Shown here: positions 42,318-50,787 of the stretch, piece after piece
Layout of the letters: each line of letters starts with the position of its first letter
Numbering within the stretch: position 1 is the first letter of the stretch
NCBI GenBank assembly: GCA_963824595.1
Contig: CAWGPY010000002.1
Location: forward strand, 248,001 to 312,000
Length of the DNA: 64,000 nt
From: Cybelea sp963824595
GTDB lineage: Bacteria > Vulcanimicrobiota > Vulcanimicrobiia > Vulcanimicrobiales > Vulcanimicrobiaceae
Direction of reading: 5' to 3'
The notes under the pieces: generated by a model
Seen by the model: the letters and a program-made list of their open reading frames with translations, nothing else
What the model was told of the DNA's origin: nothing
Databases searched by the model: none
Position numbers and translations under genes: made by a program

Positions 42318-42953
42318 GTGGACAATCGAAATCAGTATACCGGTCCGAACGTCGCGCGAGCGACGATCGCGGACCGCATCAAATCAACGGCCGACTTCGT
42401 CACCAACGTGCGCACGCTGGTCCTGGCGTTCGGCAGCCTCGTCGTCGGCGCGTTCGTGGTCTACTTGGCGTGGAACCGCGGTCTCTTCCAGGCGAGCCCC
42501 TCGACGCCGCTGCCGCTGACCGTCTCCGACTTCCAGGTGTCGAAAGTCACCGAGATCGCGTCGGCCAGCCTCGACAAGAGCGGGCACTTCGACAGCTACG
42601 CGTTCGACGCGACCGGCAACCGTTTCGACTACCGCCGGCAGCCGTCGCGCAGCGGCTACATCATCCAGTACTCGATCAAGGTGCAGGGCGTCGGAAAGTG
42701 CGAGGTCGATTTCTGGGTTCAGGACGACAAGACGAAGCTGATCCTCACGCCGACGACCAACGTCGAGGCCGACGCCGTCGTCCAGAGCGAGGGCATCAAC
42801 CACGAGTTCTTCGTTCAGAATCCGAACGTCGGCCGCGCCGTGCTCTTCGTGACGGTCAACGTGGATCCCAACGGATCGGTGCAATCGCAGGCGGTGCCGC
42901 TCTCGTTCGTGCAGCGTCCGTGGGAAGCCGTCGCGCTCAACGATGTTCGCTAA
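42318..42953 (+). CDS. single-pass membrane protein of unknown function
   Basis: A 211-residue protein with a cytosolic N-terminus of about 30 residues, one membrane helix (TLVLAFGSLVVGAFVVYLAW) and an extracytoplasmic beta-rich domain of about 150 residues (FDYRRQPSRSGYIIQYSIKV, AVLFVTVNVDPNG). I do not recognise it. GTG start at 42318. Its end overlaps the next gene by 11 bases, so the two are probably a functional pair. Confidence 0.6.
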   Translation: MDNRNQYTGPNVARATIADRIKSTADFVTNVRTLVLAFGSLVVGAFVVYLAWNRGLFQASPSTPLPLTVSDFQVSKVTEIASASLDKSGHFDSYAFDATGNRFDYRRQPSRSGYIIQYSIKVQGVGKCEVDFWVQDDKTKLILTPTTNVEADAVVQSEGINHEFFVQNPNVGRAVLFVTVNVDPNGSVQSQAVPLSFVQRPWEAVALNDVR

Positions 42954-43350
42954 CGCATTCGCAAACGCGATGGCGTTCGTCGTCGCGGTGCACGGCCCGT
43001 CGGGCGAAGTGGCCCAGTCGAGCTCGACGTCGATCGCGTATCTCTGCAACGAGACGTCGGCCCAGATCGTGGCCCAATACACGTTGACGGCTGGCAACGG
43101 CCAAGCCCTGACCCTCACGCAAGGGCTCGGCTCGATCAGCGGCAAGTTCGGCGACACGGCGACGTGCTTTCCGCTGCGAATCCCGAACTACACCGGCCCC
43201 ATCACCTTCACCGGAACGCTGGGCAGCCGCCGCTTCCCGGCCAAACAGCTGACGGCGACCTACGACCGGCCGCTCTACGTCTGGTATTACAACGAGGGAA
43301 CGTCGTGCTGGCCGACGACCACCACCTACAAAGCGTGCCTAGAGCTGTGA
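42943..43350 (+). CDS. small exported protein of unknown function
   Basis: A 135-residue protein with a short hydrophobic N-terminus (FANAMAFVVAVHG, possibly a signal peptide) and a beta-rich body with four cysteines (YLCNE, TCFPL, SCWPT, KACLEL) that could form two disulphides. Starts at ATG 42943, or at ATG 42970. Translationally coupled to the membrane protein upstream and overlapping the threonine aldolase gene by 12 bases at its tail. No family recognised. Confidence 0.55.
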   Translation: MFANAFANAMAFVVAVHGPSGEVAQSSSTSIAYLCNETSAQIVAQYTLTAGNGQALTLTQGLGSISGKFGDTATCFPLRIPNYTGPITFTGTLGSRRFPAKQLTATYDRPLYVWYYNEGTSCWPTTTTYKACLEL

Positions 43351-44379
43351 CCGCGCTACGCAATCGGCGAACTCGTCAACGTCCTGCGGCGTCGTCGCCC
43401 AGTGCGTCATCCAGCGCACCTCGGGCAGCGCTTCGTTGAACACGTAGAAGAAGAACTCGCGCCGGATTCTCTCGATTGCCCCGCGGTCGAGCGTCGCGAA
43501 CACCGCGTTGCAGCGAACGGGGCGCGTCACGCGCACGCCGGCAATCCCCGCGATCCGTTGGTGCAGCCGTTTGGCCATGGCATTCGCGTGCGAGGCGTAG
43601 CGCAGCCAGCGATCGCCGGTGAGGAGGGCCTCGAACTGCGCGGCGAGGTAGCGCGTCTTCGAGGCCAGCTGCATTGCCTGCTTCTGCACGAACGGCGCCG
43701 CGCCGGCGTGCAGGCTCGGCTCGAAGAAGCAGATCGCCTCGCCGAGCATGAGGCCGTTCTTCGTTCCGCCGAAGCTCAGCACGTCCACTCCGGCGTCAAC
43801 GCTGAGGCCTTGCAGCGTCGTGCCCAGCGCCGCCGCCGCGTTGGCGACGCGCGCGCCGTCCATGTGCACGAACAGACCGCGATCGTGAGCGAACGCGCAG
43901 AGCTCGCGCACCTCGGCGATCTCGTAGACGCCGCCCAGCTCCGTCGCCTGCGAGATCGAGATCGCGCGCGGCTGCGGAAAGTGCACGTCGTGCCCCGCGA
44001 GCAGGTAGGGCTCGACGTCGGCGGGGCGCAGCTTGCCGTCGGCCGTCGGAATCGGAATCACCTTCGATCCGGCGAAGCGCTCGAACGCGCCGCACTCGTC
44101 GGTCTGCAGGTGCGCGCTCGCCGGCGCGAGCACGGCCTCCCACGGGCGCAGCACGGAGGCGAGCGCCGCAACGTTCGCTCCGGTGCCGTTGAACGTGAAA
44201 TAGACGTCCGTTCGATCGCCGAAGACGGCTCTGAAACGCTCGGTCGCCCGCGTCGTCCACGCGTCGTCGCCGTAGCCGACCGCGTCGCCCGCGTTCGCAT
44301 CGGCGATCGCCTGCAGGATTTCGGGCGCCACGGGGGCGTTGTTGTCGCTGCCGAAGCTGCGACGCGCTGAAGCGTTCAT
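43339..44379 (-). CDS. low-specificity L-threonine aldolase
   Basis: A 346-residue PLP enzyme that cleaves L-threonine or L-allo-threonine to glycine and acetaldehyde. Family features: FGSDNNAPVAPEI, FNGTGANVAAL, HLQTDECGA, VHMDGARVANAAAAL and the PLP lysine in SFGGTKNGLMLGEA. ATG at 44379 gives the usual N-terminus and excludes an unrelated longer extension. Divergent from the ETF-quinone oxidoreductase gene with about 43 bases between starts. Confidence 0.92.
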   Translation of the reverse strand: MNASARRSFGSDNNAPVAPEILQAIADANAGDAVGYGDDAWTTRATERFRAVFGDRTDVYFTFNGTGANVAALASVLRPWEAVLAPASAHLQTDECGAFERFAGSKVIPIPTADGKLRPADVEPYLLAGHDVHFPQPRAISISQATELGGVYEIAEVRELCAFAHDRGLFVHMDGARVANAAAALGTTLQGLSVDAGVDVLSFGGTKNGLMLGEAICFFEPSLHAGAAPFVQKQAMQLASKTRYLAAQFEALLTGDRWLRYASHANAMAKRLHQRIAGIAGVRVTRPVRCNAVFATLDRGAIERIRREFFFYVFNEALPEVRWMTHWATTPQDVDEFADCVARSQL

Positions 44380-44422
44380 GGCTCTGAGGATTCTGCTTCC
44401 GCGCCGTTTAACTAGTGTCATC

Positions 44423-46075
44423 GTGCCCGATCGCGATCGCCTCGAAGTAGACGTCCTGTTCGTCGGCGCCGGTCCCGCGAGCCTCGCCGGCGCGATCCGG
44501 CTCGGGCAGCTCGCGCGGGCCGCGGGCCGCGCGCTCGAGATCCTCGTGATCGAGAAGGGCGGCGAGATCGGCAATCACGGCATCTCGGGCGCGGTCATGG
44601 ATCCGCGCGCGCTCGACGAGCTGCTGCCGAACTGGCGCGAGAGCGCTCCCGTCGAATCGCCGGTGACCAGCGACGCGCTCTGGTTCTTGACGTCGAAGGG
44701 AAGGATCAAAGCGCCGTTCGCTCCGCCGCCGCTTCGCAACCACGGCAAATACGTCACGTCGCTGCAGAAGCTCTCGACGTGGCTGGGCGACGCCGCGGAA
44801 GCGGCCGGCGCGCAAGTCTTACCGGCGTTTCCCGGCCAGGAGCTGCTGTGGTACGAGAACCGCGTCATCGGCGTGCGAACCGGCGACAAGGGGCTCGACC
44901 ACAACGGCGCACCCAAGTCGAACTACGAGCCCGGCGCCGACATCATGGCGAAGATCGTCGTGCTCGGCGAAGGACCGCGCGGCACGCTCGCAAAGCAGGC
45001 CGCGGCGCGGCTCGGCCTTGCCGACGGCCGCGAGCCGCAGGTGTACGCGGCCGGCGTCAAAGAGCTCTGGCAGCTGCCCGACGACCGGTTCGCGGCGGGC
45101 GCGGTCGTTCACACGCTGGGCTATCCGCTTCCCTCGGAGACGTTCGGCGGCGGATTCATTTACGGGATGGCGGACAACGTGCTCGACATCGGGCTCGTCA
45201 CCGGGCTCGACTACCGCAATCCGACGACCGATCCGCACAACGAGCTGCAGCGATACAAAGAGCATCCCGCGATCGCCCGCATGCTGGAAGGCGGCAAGCT
45301 GATCCGCTACGGCGCGAAGGCAATCCCGGAGGGCGGCCTGTTCGCGATGCCGCGCGCGTACGCCGACGGCCTGCTGATCGTCGGCGACTCGGCGGGCTTC
45401 CTGAACGGCATGCGGCTGAAGGGCATTCACCTCGGCATGAAGTCGGGCATGCTCGCAGCCGAGACGATCTGGGAGGCGCTCGCGGCGGAGAAGTACGACG
45501 CGGCGACGCTGTCGTCGTACGAGCGTCGCTTCAAGGAGTCGTGGGCGTACGCGGAGCTGCGCACCGCCCGCAACTTCCACCAGGGCTTCCACAACGGCTT
45601 GCTGCCCGGGCTGATCAACGCCGGGCTTTCGACCATCACCGGCGGCGCGGGCTTCGGTTTCATCGACAGGCTCAAGGGCGAGCCGGGCTACGCGCGGATG
45701 GCGAAGATGGGTCCGAATCCGGCGCCGACGCCGCGCGCGAAGATCGACAACGTGCTGACGTTCGACAAGCTGACCGACGTCTACAACAGCGGCACGATGC
45801 ACGAAGAGAATCAGCCGTGCCACCTGCTCGTCGCCGATACCGACATCTGCCGCGACCGCTGCACGGCGGAGTACGGAAATCCGTGCCGCCACTTCTGCCC
45901 GGCCGCGGTCTACGAGCCGATGTTCCAACCCGTGGACGGCAAATTCGAAGGGCGCCTGCAGATCAACTTCACGAACTGCGTGCACTGCAAGACCTGCGAC
46001 ATCGCGGATCCGTACCAGATCATCACGTGGGTGCCCCCGCAGGGCGGTGAAGGCCCCGTCTACACCGGTATGTAG
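44423..46075 (+). CDS. electron transfer flavoprotein-ubiquinone oxidoreductase
   Basis: A 550-residue membrane-associated iron-sulphur flavoprotein passing electrons from ETF to the quinone pool. VDVLFVGAGPASLAGA is the FAD motif, and the 4Fe-4S ligands lie in CRHFCPAAVYE and NCVHCKTCDIADP near the C-terminus. LLIVGDSAGFLNGMRLKGIH is the conserved quinone-site region. GTG at 44423 gives MPDRDRLEVDVLFVG, which matches homologues best; ATG at 44378 would overlap the start of the divergent gene. The natural acceptor here is probably menaquinone, given mqnB/mqnD. Confidence 0.92.
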   Translation: MPDRDRLEVDVLFVGAGPASLAGAIRLGQLARAAGRALEILVIEKGGEIGNHGISGAVMDPRALDELLPNWRESAPVESPVTSDALWFLTSKGRIKAPFAPPPLRNHGKYVTSLQKLSTWLGDAAEAAGAQVLPAFPGQELLWYENRVIGVRTGDKGLDHNGAPKSNYEPGADIMAKIVVLGEGPRGTLAKQAAARLGLADGREPQVYAAGVKELWQLPDDRFAAGAVVHTLGYPLPSETFGGGFIYGMADNVLDIGLVTGLDYRNPTTDPHNELQRYKEHPAIARMLEGGKLIRYGAKAIPEGGLFAMPRAYADGLLIVGDSAGFLNGMRLKGIHLGMKSGMLAAETIWEALAAEKYDAATLSSYERRFKESWAYAELRTARNFHQGFHNGLLPGLINAGLSTITGGAGFGFIDRLKGEPGYARMAKMGPNPAPTPRAKIDNVLTFDKLTDVYNSGTMHEENQPCHLLVADTDICRDRCTAEYGNPCRHFCPAAVYEPMFQPVDGKFEGRLQINFTNCVHCKTCDIADPYQIITWVPPQGGEGPVYTGM

Positions 46076-47221
46076 ATGAGCCTCGATCGCGGCGACGTCG
46101 TCGTCGCCGGCGCCGGATTGATCGGCCTGGCCATCGCCTTCGAGCTCGCGGAACGCGGCGCAACCGTGCGCGTCTACGACCGTGCCGAGCCCGGACACGG
46201 GGCGTCGTGGGCCGGGGCGGGGATGCTCGCGCCCCATACCGAGCGCGTGCGCGACGACGCGATGCTCGCGCTGTGCGCGCGTTCGCTCGCGGAGTATCCG
46301 CCGTTCGTGCGCCGCGTGCTCGACGCGAGCGGCGTCGATCCGCATCTTCGGCTCGACGGCGTGCAGCACGTCGCTTTCGACGACTTCGGCTTCGAGGGGA
46401 TGAAACGCCGCGGACGCTCGCTCGACGCGCAGGGTGCCGCGTGCGAGCTGCTCGATCGGGGGCAGACGCTCGCCGCGGCGCCGTGGCTCGGCGCCGAGAC
46501 GGTGGGCAGTCTCGTGATCGCGGGTGAGGGTTACGTCGACAACCGGCTGTTGGGACGCGCGCTGGTCGCGGCGTGTGAAGCCCGTGGAGCGCGCGTGGAG
46601 CGGGACGCGTCCATCGCGATCGCCTGCGATGGGCGGCGCGTGCTCGGCGTGCACACCGGTCGCGGCTTCGTCGCTGCCGGCGCCGTCGTCAACGCGTGCG
46701 GGGCGTGGGCGGGACGGCTGGCGGGCGTTCCGGCACCCTGCGTGCCGCCGATCGAGCCGGTGAAGGGGCAGATGCTCGCGCTCGCGGCGCCCGCCGGCCT
46801 CGTCTCACGGGCGACGTGGGTTCCCGGCGCTTATCTCGTGCCCCGCGACGACGGACGGCTGCTGGTCGGCGCCACGGTCGAGTCGGCCGGGTTCGACGAG
46901 CGCGTGACGGCGCAGGGCATCGGCGAGCTGCTCGCCGCCGTGCTGGCGGCCGCGCCGACGCTCGCCGACTTCTCGCTGACCGAGAGCTGGGCGGGCCTGC
47001 GGCCGGGAACGCCCGACGGTCGGCCCTTCCTCGGCGCGACGGCGATCGAGGGGCTGTTCTTAGCCTGCGGGCACTTCCGCAACGGCATCCTGCTCGCGCC
47101 GGCAACCGCGCGGCTGATTGCGAACGCGCTCGACGGGCGCGCCGAGCCGGAGCTCGAGCCGTTCCTCCTCGCGCGACTCGGCACGGAAGACGGCAGCGCG
47201 AAACGAATCACCCACGGGTGA
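46076..47221 (+). CDS. thiO: glycine oxidase ThiO
   Basis: A 381-residue FAD-dependent amine oxidase making the iminoglycine used in thiazole formation. GAGLIGLAIAFELAERG is the FAD motif, with GASWAGAGMLAPHTE, PPIEPVKGQMLAL, WAGLRPGTPDGRPFLG and HFRNGILLAPATA as typical ThiO segments. It starts immediately after the ETF-QO stop and overlaps thiS by 4 bases. First gene of a thiO-thiS-thiG set of thiamine biosynthesis. Confidence 0.92.
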   Translation: MSLDRGDVVVAGAGLIGLAIAFELAERGATVRVYDRAEPGHGASWAGAGMLAPHTERVRDDAMLALCARSLAEYPPFVRRVLDASGVDPHLRLDGVQHVAFDDFGFEGMKRRGRSLDAQGAACELLDRGQTLAAAPWLGAETVGSLVIAGEGYVDNRLLGRALVAACEARGARVERDASIAIACDGRRVLGVHTGRGFVAAGAVVNACGAWAGRLAGVPAPCVPPIEPVKGQMLALAAPAGLVSRATWVPGAYLVPRDDGRLLVGATVESAGFDERVTAQGIGELLAAVLAAAPTLADFSLTESWAGLRPGTPDGRPFLGATAIEGLFLACGHFRNGILLAPATARLIANALDGRAEPELEPFLLARLGTEDGSAKRITHG

Positions 47222-47418
47222 AGGCAACCATCAACGGCCGCGAGCGCGATCTCCCCGACGAGACGACGGTGGGCGCGCTGCTCGAGCTGCTCGGCTTCGC
47301 GCGGGTCGGCATCGCGGTGGCGAGCAACGACCGCGTCGTGCGCCGCGCCGAGTACGACGCCCATCGCGTCGCCGACGGCGACCGTCTCGAGATCATCGAA
47401 GCGGTCGCGGGGGGCTAG
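47218..47418 (+). CDS. thiS: sulphur carrier protein ThiS
   Basis: A 66-residue ubiquitin-like sulphur carrier. KATINGRERDLPDETTVGAL through DRLEIIEAVAGG shows the beta-grasp fold and the C-terminal Gly-Gly that becomes the thiocarboxylate. GTG at 47218 overlaps the thiO stop as GTGA. Ends one base before thiG. The adenylating partner ThiF is not in the window. Confidence 0.93.
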   Translation: MKATINGRERDLPDETTVGALLELLGFARVGIAVASNDRVVRRAEYDAHRVADGDRLEIIEAVAGG

Positions 47419-47419
47419 C

Positions 47420-48199
47420 ATGACCGAGGAGAGCCTGAAGATCGGCCGCTATCGGTTCGCGTCGCGTTTGATCGTCGGCACGGGCAAATACCCATCGCTC
47501 GACGTCATGCGCCTCGCGCACGCCGCCAGCGGCGCGGAGATGGTGACGGTCGCCATCCGGCGTATCAGCCTCGACAACGCCAACGGCAAGACGATGCTCG
47601 ACTACATCGATCGCGAGCGCTACACGATTCTGCCGAACACCGCGGGCTGTTATTCGGCCGACGACGCCGTGCTGACGGCGCAACTGGCGCGCGAACTGCT
47701 CGAGACCGACCTCGTGAAGCTCGAGGTCATCGGCGACGCGCAGACGCTGCACCCCGACACGCGCGAAACGCTCGCGGCCGCGGAGCGGCTGGTGCGCGAC
47801 GGGTTCACGGTGCTGCCGTACGTGGGCGACGATCCCATCGCGTGCCGGCAGCTCGAGGAGATCGGCTGCGCGGCCGTGATGCCGCTCGCCGCGCCGATCG
47901 GCAGCGGGCTGGGCGTGTGCAATCCCTACTCCATTCGCATCATCAAGGAGCGCGCGACGGTGCCGGTGATCGTTGACGCGGGGGTCGGAACCGCGTCCGA
48001 CGCGGCGATCGCGATGGAGCTGGGCGTGGACGCGCTCCTGATGAACACCGGCATCGCCGCAGCGCGCGACCCCATCCTCATGGCCGAGGCGATGAAGCAC
48101 GCGGTCGTCGCGGGCCGGCAAGCGTTTCTCGCCGGCCGCATGGGCAAGCGGCTCTACGCGAACGCGTCGAGTCCGATGGAGAACCTCATCTCGAACTAG
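47420..48199 (+). CDS. thiG: thiazole synthase ThiG
   Basis: A 259-residue TIM-barrel enzyme joining deoxyxylulose phosphate, iminoglycine and ThiS sulphur into the thiazole. SRLIVGTGKYPS, LLPNTAGC-like ILPNTAGCYSADDA with the Schiff-base lysine in LVKLEVIGD, and GSGLGVCNPYSI, VPVIVDAGVGTASDAA are diagnostic. ATG at 47420. Its tail overlaps the convergent peptide-binding lipoprotein gene by 14 bases. Confidence 0.95.
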   Translation: MTEESLKIGRYRFASRLIVGTGKYPSLDVMRLAHAASGAEMVTVAIRRISLDNANGKTMLDYIDRERYTILPNTAGCYSADDAVLTAQLARELLETDLVKLEVIGDAQTLHPDTRETLAAAERLVRDGFTVLPYVGDDPIACRQLEEIGCAAVMPLAAPIGSGLGVCNPYSIRIIKERATVPVIVDAGVGTASDAAIAMELGVDALLMNTGIAAARDPILMAEAMKHAVVAGRQAFLAGRMGKRLYANASSPMENLISN

Positions 48200-49778
48200 G
48201 GCTCTCGATCCGCCAGTCCCATGCGTTCCAGAATGTCGAACCGAACGGCGCCGGTGCGATTCCCTTCACGTAGGTCCGGTACGCGTCGGGAATGCTGACC
48301 TGCCAGAGCGTGAAGAAGGGGAGATCGCGCACGATCGCGCGCTGCACCGTGGCGTAGCCGGCGGCGCGGCGCCCGCGATCCACCGTCGCCAAGGCGTCGC
48401 GCATCGCCGCGTCCGCGCGCACGTCGCACCAGCGCGAGTAGTTGAGACCGGCGGGCGGCACCTGATCGCAGGCCAGGTTCCAGGAGTCGTTGGGGTCGCT
48501 GCCCAGCACCCACCACGCATCGTACGAGAGCGCGAAGCGCCCGCCGGCGAGCACGCCGCCCTGCGCCGCGGGCGCGTAGAACGTGCCGCCCGGGTACTGT
48601 TTGATCGTCGCGTGCACGCCGACGCGCCGCAGGTCTTCTTGCAGTATCGCGGCGACGAGCTGCGAGCCGTTGACGATTTGAGGTGCGATGGCGAGCGTCA
48701 CGTCGGGCGTGCGCCCGCGCAGCAGCCGCCGCGCGCCCGCGGGGTCGTACGGGATTGACGGCGCAGACGCGGCGTGCGCCCAGCCGTTCGACGGCTGGTC
48801 GGCGTCTACGATGATGCCGCTGCCGTGCGTGGCGGCGGCCAACAGGGTCTTGCGGTCGATCGCCATCGCGATCGCGCGGCGGACGCCGGGGTCGCGCACC
48901 GCGGGATCGCGCAGGTTGAAGCGCAACACGTGCAGGTCGTTCACGGGCGTCATCGCGACGAAGACGCCCGGAATCGAGCGCACCTGCGGCAACAGCTGCG
49001 GGTCCACGTCGAAGTAGGCGTCGGCCTCGCCGGTGCGCAGCTGTTGCAGGCGCGTGTTCGGATCGGGGATGATGCGGTAGATCAGCCGGGCGATGTGCGG
49101 CTTCCCGCGCCAGTACAGCGCGTTGGCCGCGAGCTCGATGCTGTCGCCGCGATTCCAGCGGACCACGCGAAACGGCCCCGAACCGACCGGAAGGGCGTTG
49201 TAGGCGGCGTGGTTGAGGTCGGCGACGCCCTCGAGCAGATGCGAGGGCATGATCGCCCCGACGCCCTGCGGACCGAAGAAGTATTGCACGAACGGCGAGA
49301 ACGGCCGCCGGAGGCGAACGACCACCGTGCGGGCGCCGTCGGCGCGGATCGCCGCAACCTCGTCGTAGCCGACGCGCGTCGCCACGTTGTTGCGCGAGCT
49401 GACGATCGCGCGATACGAGAACACGACGTCGCGCGCGGTCAGCGGACGCCCGTCCTGCCAGCGCAGGTTCGGGCGAAGGCGGTACGTGATGGTCCGCTGA
49501 TCGCGCGAGATCCCGCCGTTCGCGAGGGATGGTACCTCGCGCGCGAGCTCGCCGATCGTACGGTTGCGGTCGTCGTTCTCGACGAGATACGACATGTAGA
49601 GATGACTGAAGTTGAGCTGGTCGGCCTCGTTGGAGAACATCGGGTTCAGCGAGTCCGGCTCGCCCGCGAGTCCGGTGAAGACCAGCTCCGAACCCGCCGT
49701 CAGCCGGCTTCCCGCGTGCGCGCAGGAGGCGCAGCAGAGCGCGAGCGCGAGGACGGCCGAGCGGCGCAGGCGAGTCAT
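48186..49778 (-). CDS. oligopeptide ABC transporter substrate-binding protein (family 5)
   Basis: A 530-residue periplasmic binding protein of the DppA/OppA family. An N-terminal signal with several cysteines (LALALCCASCAHA) suggests a lipoprotein. SELVFTGLAGEPDSLNPMFS, LRPNLRWQDGRPLTARDVVFS, VGSGPFRVVRWNRGD and VRRAIAMAIDRK are typical. No permease or ATPase genes adjoin. ATG at 49778 overlaps the upstream methyltransferase gene by 4 bases. A clear paralogue lies at 52046-53740; both end in a WNAW-W motif. Confidence 0.88.
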   Translation of the reverse strand: MTRLRRSAVLALALCCASCAHAGSRLTAGSELVFTGLAGEPDSLNPMFSNEADQLNFSHLYMSYLVENDDRNRTIGELAREVPSLANGGISRDQRTITYRLRPNLRWQDGRPLTARDVVFSYRAIVSSRNNVATRVGYDEVAAIRADGARTVVVRLRRPFSPFVQYFFGPQGVGAIMPSHLLEGVADLNHAAYNALPVGSGPFRVVRWNRGDSIELAANALYWRGKPHIARLIYRIIPDPNTRLQQLRTGEADAYFDVDPQLLPQVRSIPGVFVAMTPVNDLHVLRFNLRDPAVRDPGVRRAIAMAIDRKTLLAAATHGSGIIVDADQPSNGWAHAASAPSIPYDPAGARRLLRGRTPDVTLAIAPQIVNGSQLVAAILQEDLRRVGVHATIKQYPGGTFYAPAAQGGVLAGGRFALSYDAWWVLGSDPNDSWNLACDQVPPAGLNYSRWCDVRADAAMRDALATVDRGRRAAGYATVQRAIVRDLPFFTLWQVSIPDAYRTYVKGIAPAPFGSTFWNAWDWRIESPSSR

Positions 49779-50368
49779 CGTTTGCGCGCGATCGCGAACC
49801 AGTGCACGGCGCCCGCGAGCGGCCGTTCGCGGTGGGCCCACGAGCCGGCCACGGCGTCCACGCGCCGCTCTTCGAGCGTTTCGACGACGAAGCGCCGCTC
49901 GAGGAGCGTCAGCAGACGCGCGCGATCGAAATACGCGTGCGCAACCCCGGCCTCGTCGCCGTGGTCCGGCGCGTAGGTCGCGTCGTCCAGGCGCCGTCCT
50001 CGTCCGAAGCGCGAATCGGCGACGGAGCCGAACGTCGCGTAGAGCAATCCGCCCGCACGCAGATGCTCGGCGAGCGGATCGAGCCGCGCGCCGACGTCGC
50101 CGGCCGCGCCGTGCAGCAGCCCGTGCGTCGAGATGATCGCGGCGAACCGCCGCTCGGCGACTCCCGCGAGCGGCGCTGCGGAGCCCGCCGCGTCGTCGCC
50201 GACGGTCACCACCGCGAACCCGGCCCGCCGCAGCGCGTCGCCGTTGCGCCCGCTGCCGGCGGCGAAGTCGAGGACCGGGCCGCCCGGCTCGGACTGCAGG
50301 CGTTCGATGAGGCTCGCGGCCAATGGATGGGGCGCAGGCATACTCTCCGCTTCTAGAAAGGCCGACAT
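49775..50368 (-). CDS. class I SAM-dependent methyltransferase
   Basis: A protein of 188-197 residues. VLDFAAGSGRNGDALRRAGF is motif I for S-adenosylmethionine binding, FAAIISTHGLLHGAAGDV motif II, and the C-terminal strands end in HWFAIARK. Substrate unknown. ATG 50368 and ATG 50341 are both possible starts; homology suggests 50341. Overlaps the peptide-binding protein gene (ATGA) and is divergent from the bcp gene with only two bases between the annotated starts. Confidence 0.75.
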   Translation of the reverse strand: MSAFLEAESMPAPHPLAASLIERLQSEPGGPVLDFAAGSGRNGDALRRAGFAVVTVGDDAAGSAAPLAGVAERRFAAIISTHGLLHGAAGDVGARLDPLAEHLRAGGLLYATFGSVADSRFGRGRRLDDATYAPDHGDEAGVAHAYFDRARLLTLLERRFVVETLEERRVDAVAGSWAHRERPLAGAVHWFAIARKR

Positions 50369-50370
50369 AA

Positions 50371-50787
50371 ATGCTAGGCGAAGGCGATCGACTTCCCGAG
50401 GTGAGCGTGCTCGACGACTCGGGCGCGACGGTCACGACGACGGACTTGCTTTCCGGTCCGCTGGTCCTGTACTTCTATCCCAAGGACGACACCCCGGGAT
50501 GCACCAGCGAAGCGTCGCAGTTTCGCGACGTCTACGCGCAGTTCAAGGCGCGCAACGCCGGCATCGTCGGCGTGAGCCGCGATTCGGTCGAATCGCATCA
50601 GCGCTTCAAGAAGAAATACTCCATCCCGTTCGCCTTGCTCGCCGATACCGAATCGAAGCTCTATCGGGCGCTCGGGGTCAACGGGCGGTCCACGTTCCTC
50701 ATCGGCGCCGACGGCACCATCCTGCGCGTCTGGCCGAAGGTCAGCGTGAGCGAGCACGCCGAGGAGGTGCTGGCATCGCTGCCCTGA
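50371..50787 (+). CDS. bcp: peroxiredoxin, Bcp/PrxQ type
   Basis: A 138-residue thiol peroxidase. The peroxidatic cysteine is in PKDDTPGCTSEASQFRD; the second cysteine found five residues later in many PrxQ proteins is absent, so it should work as a 1-Cys enzyme or with an external thiol. FKKKYSIPFALLAD and STFLIGADGTILRVW complete the family pattern. Its stop overlaps a possible CTG start of the next gene. Confidence 0.93.
   Translation: MLGEGDRLPEVSVLDDSGATVTTTDLLSGPLVLYFYPKDDTPGCTSEASQFRDVYAQFKARNAGIVGVSRDSVESHQRFKKKYSIPFALLADTESKLYRALGVNGRSTFLIGADGTILRVWPKVSVSEHAEEVLASLP

Noticed and set aside
44819..46654. Antisense open frame of 611 codons across the ETF-QO and thiO genes
   Set aside because: Composition is typical of a shadow frame, with no motif; both sense genes are clearly real.
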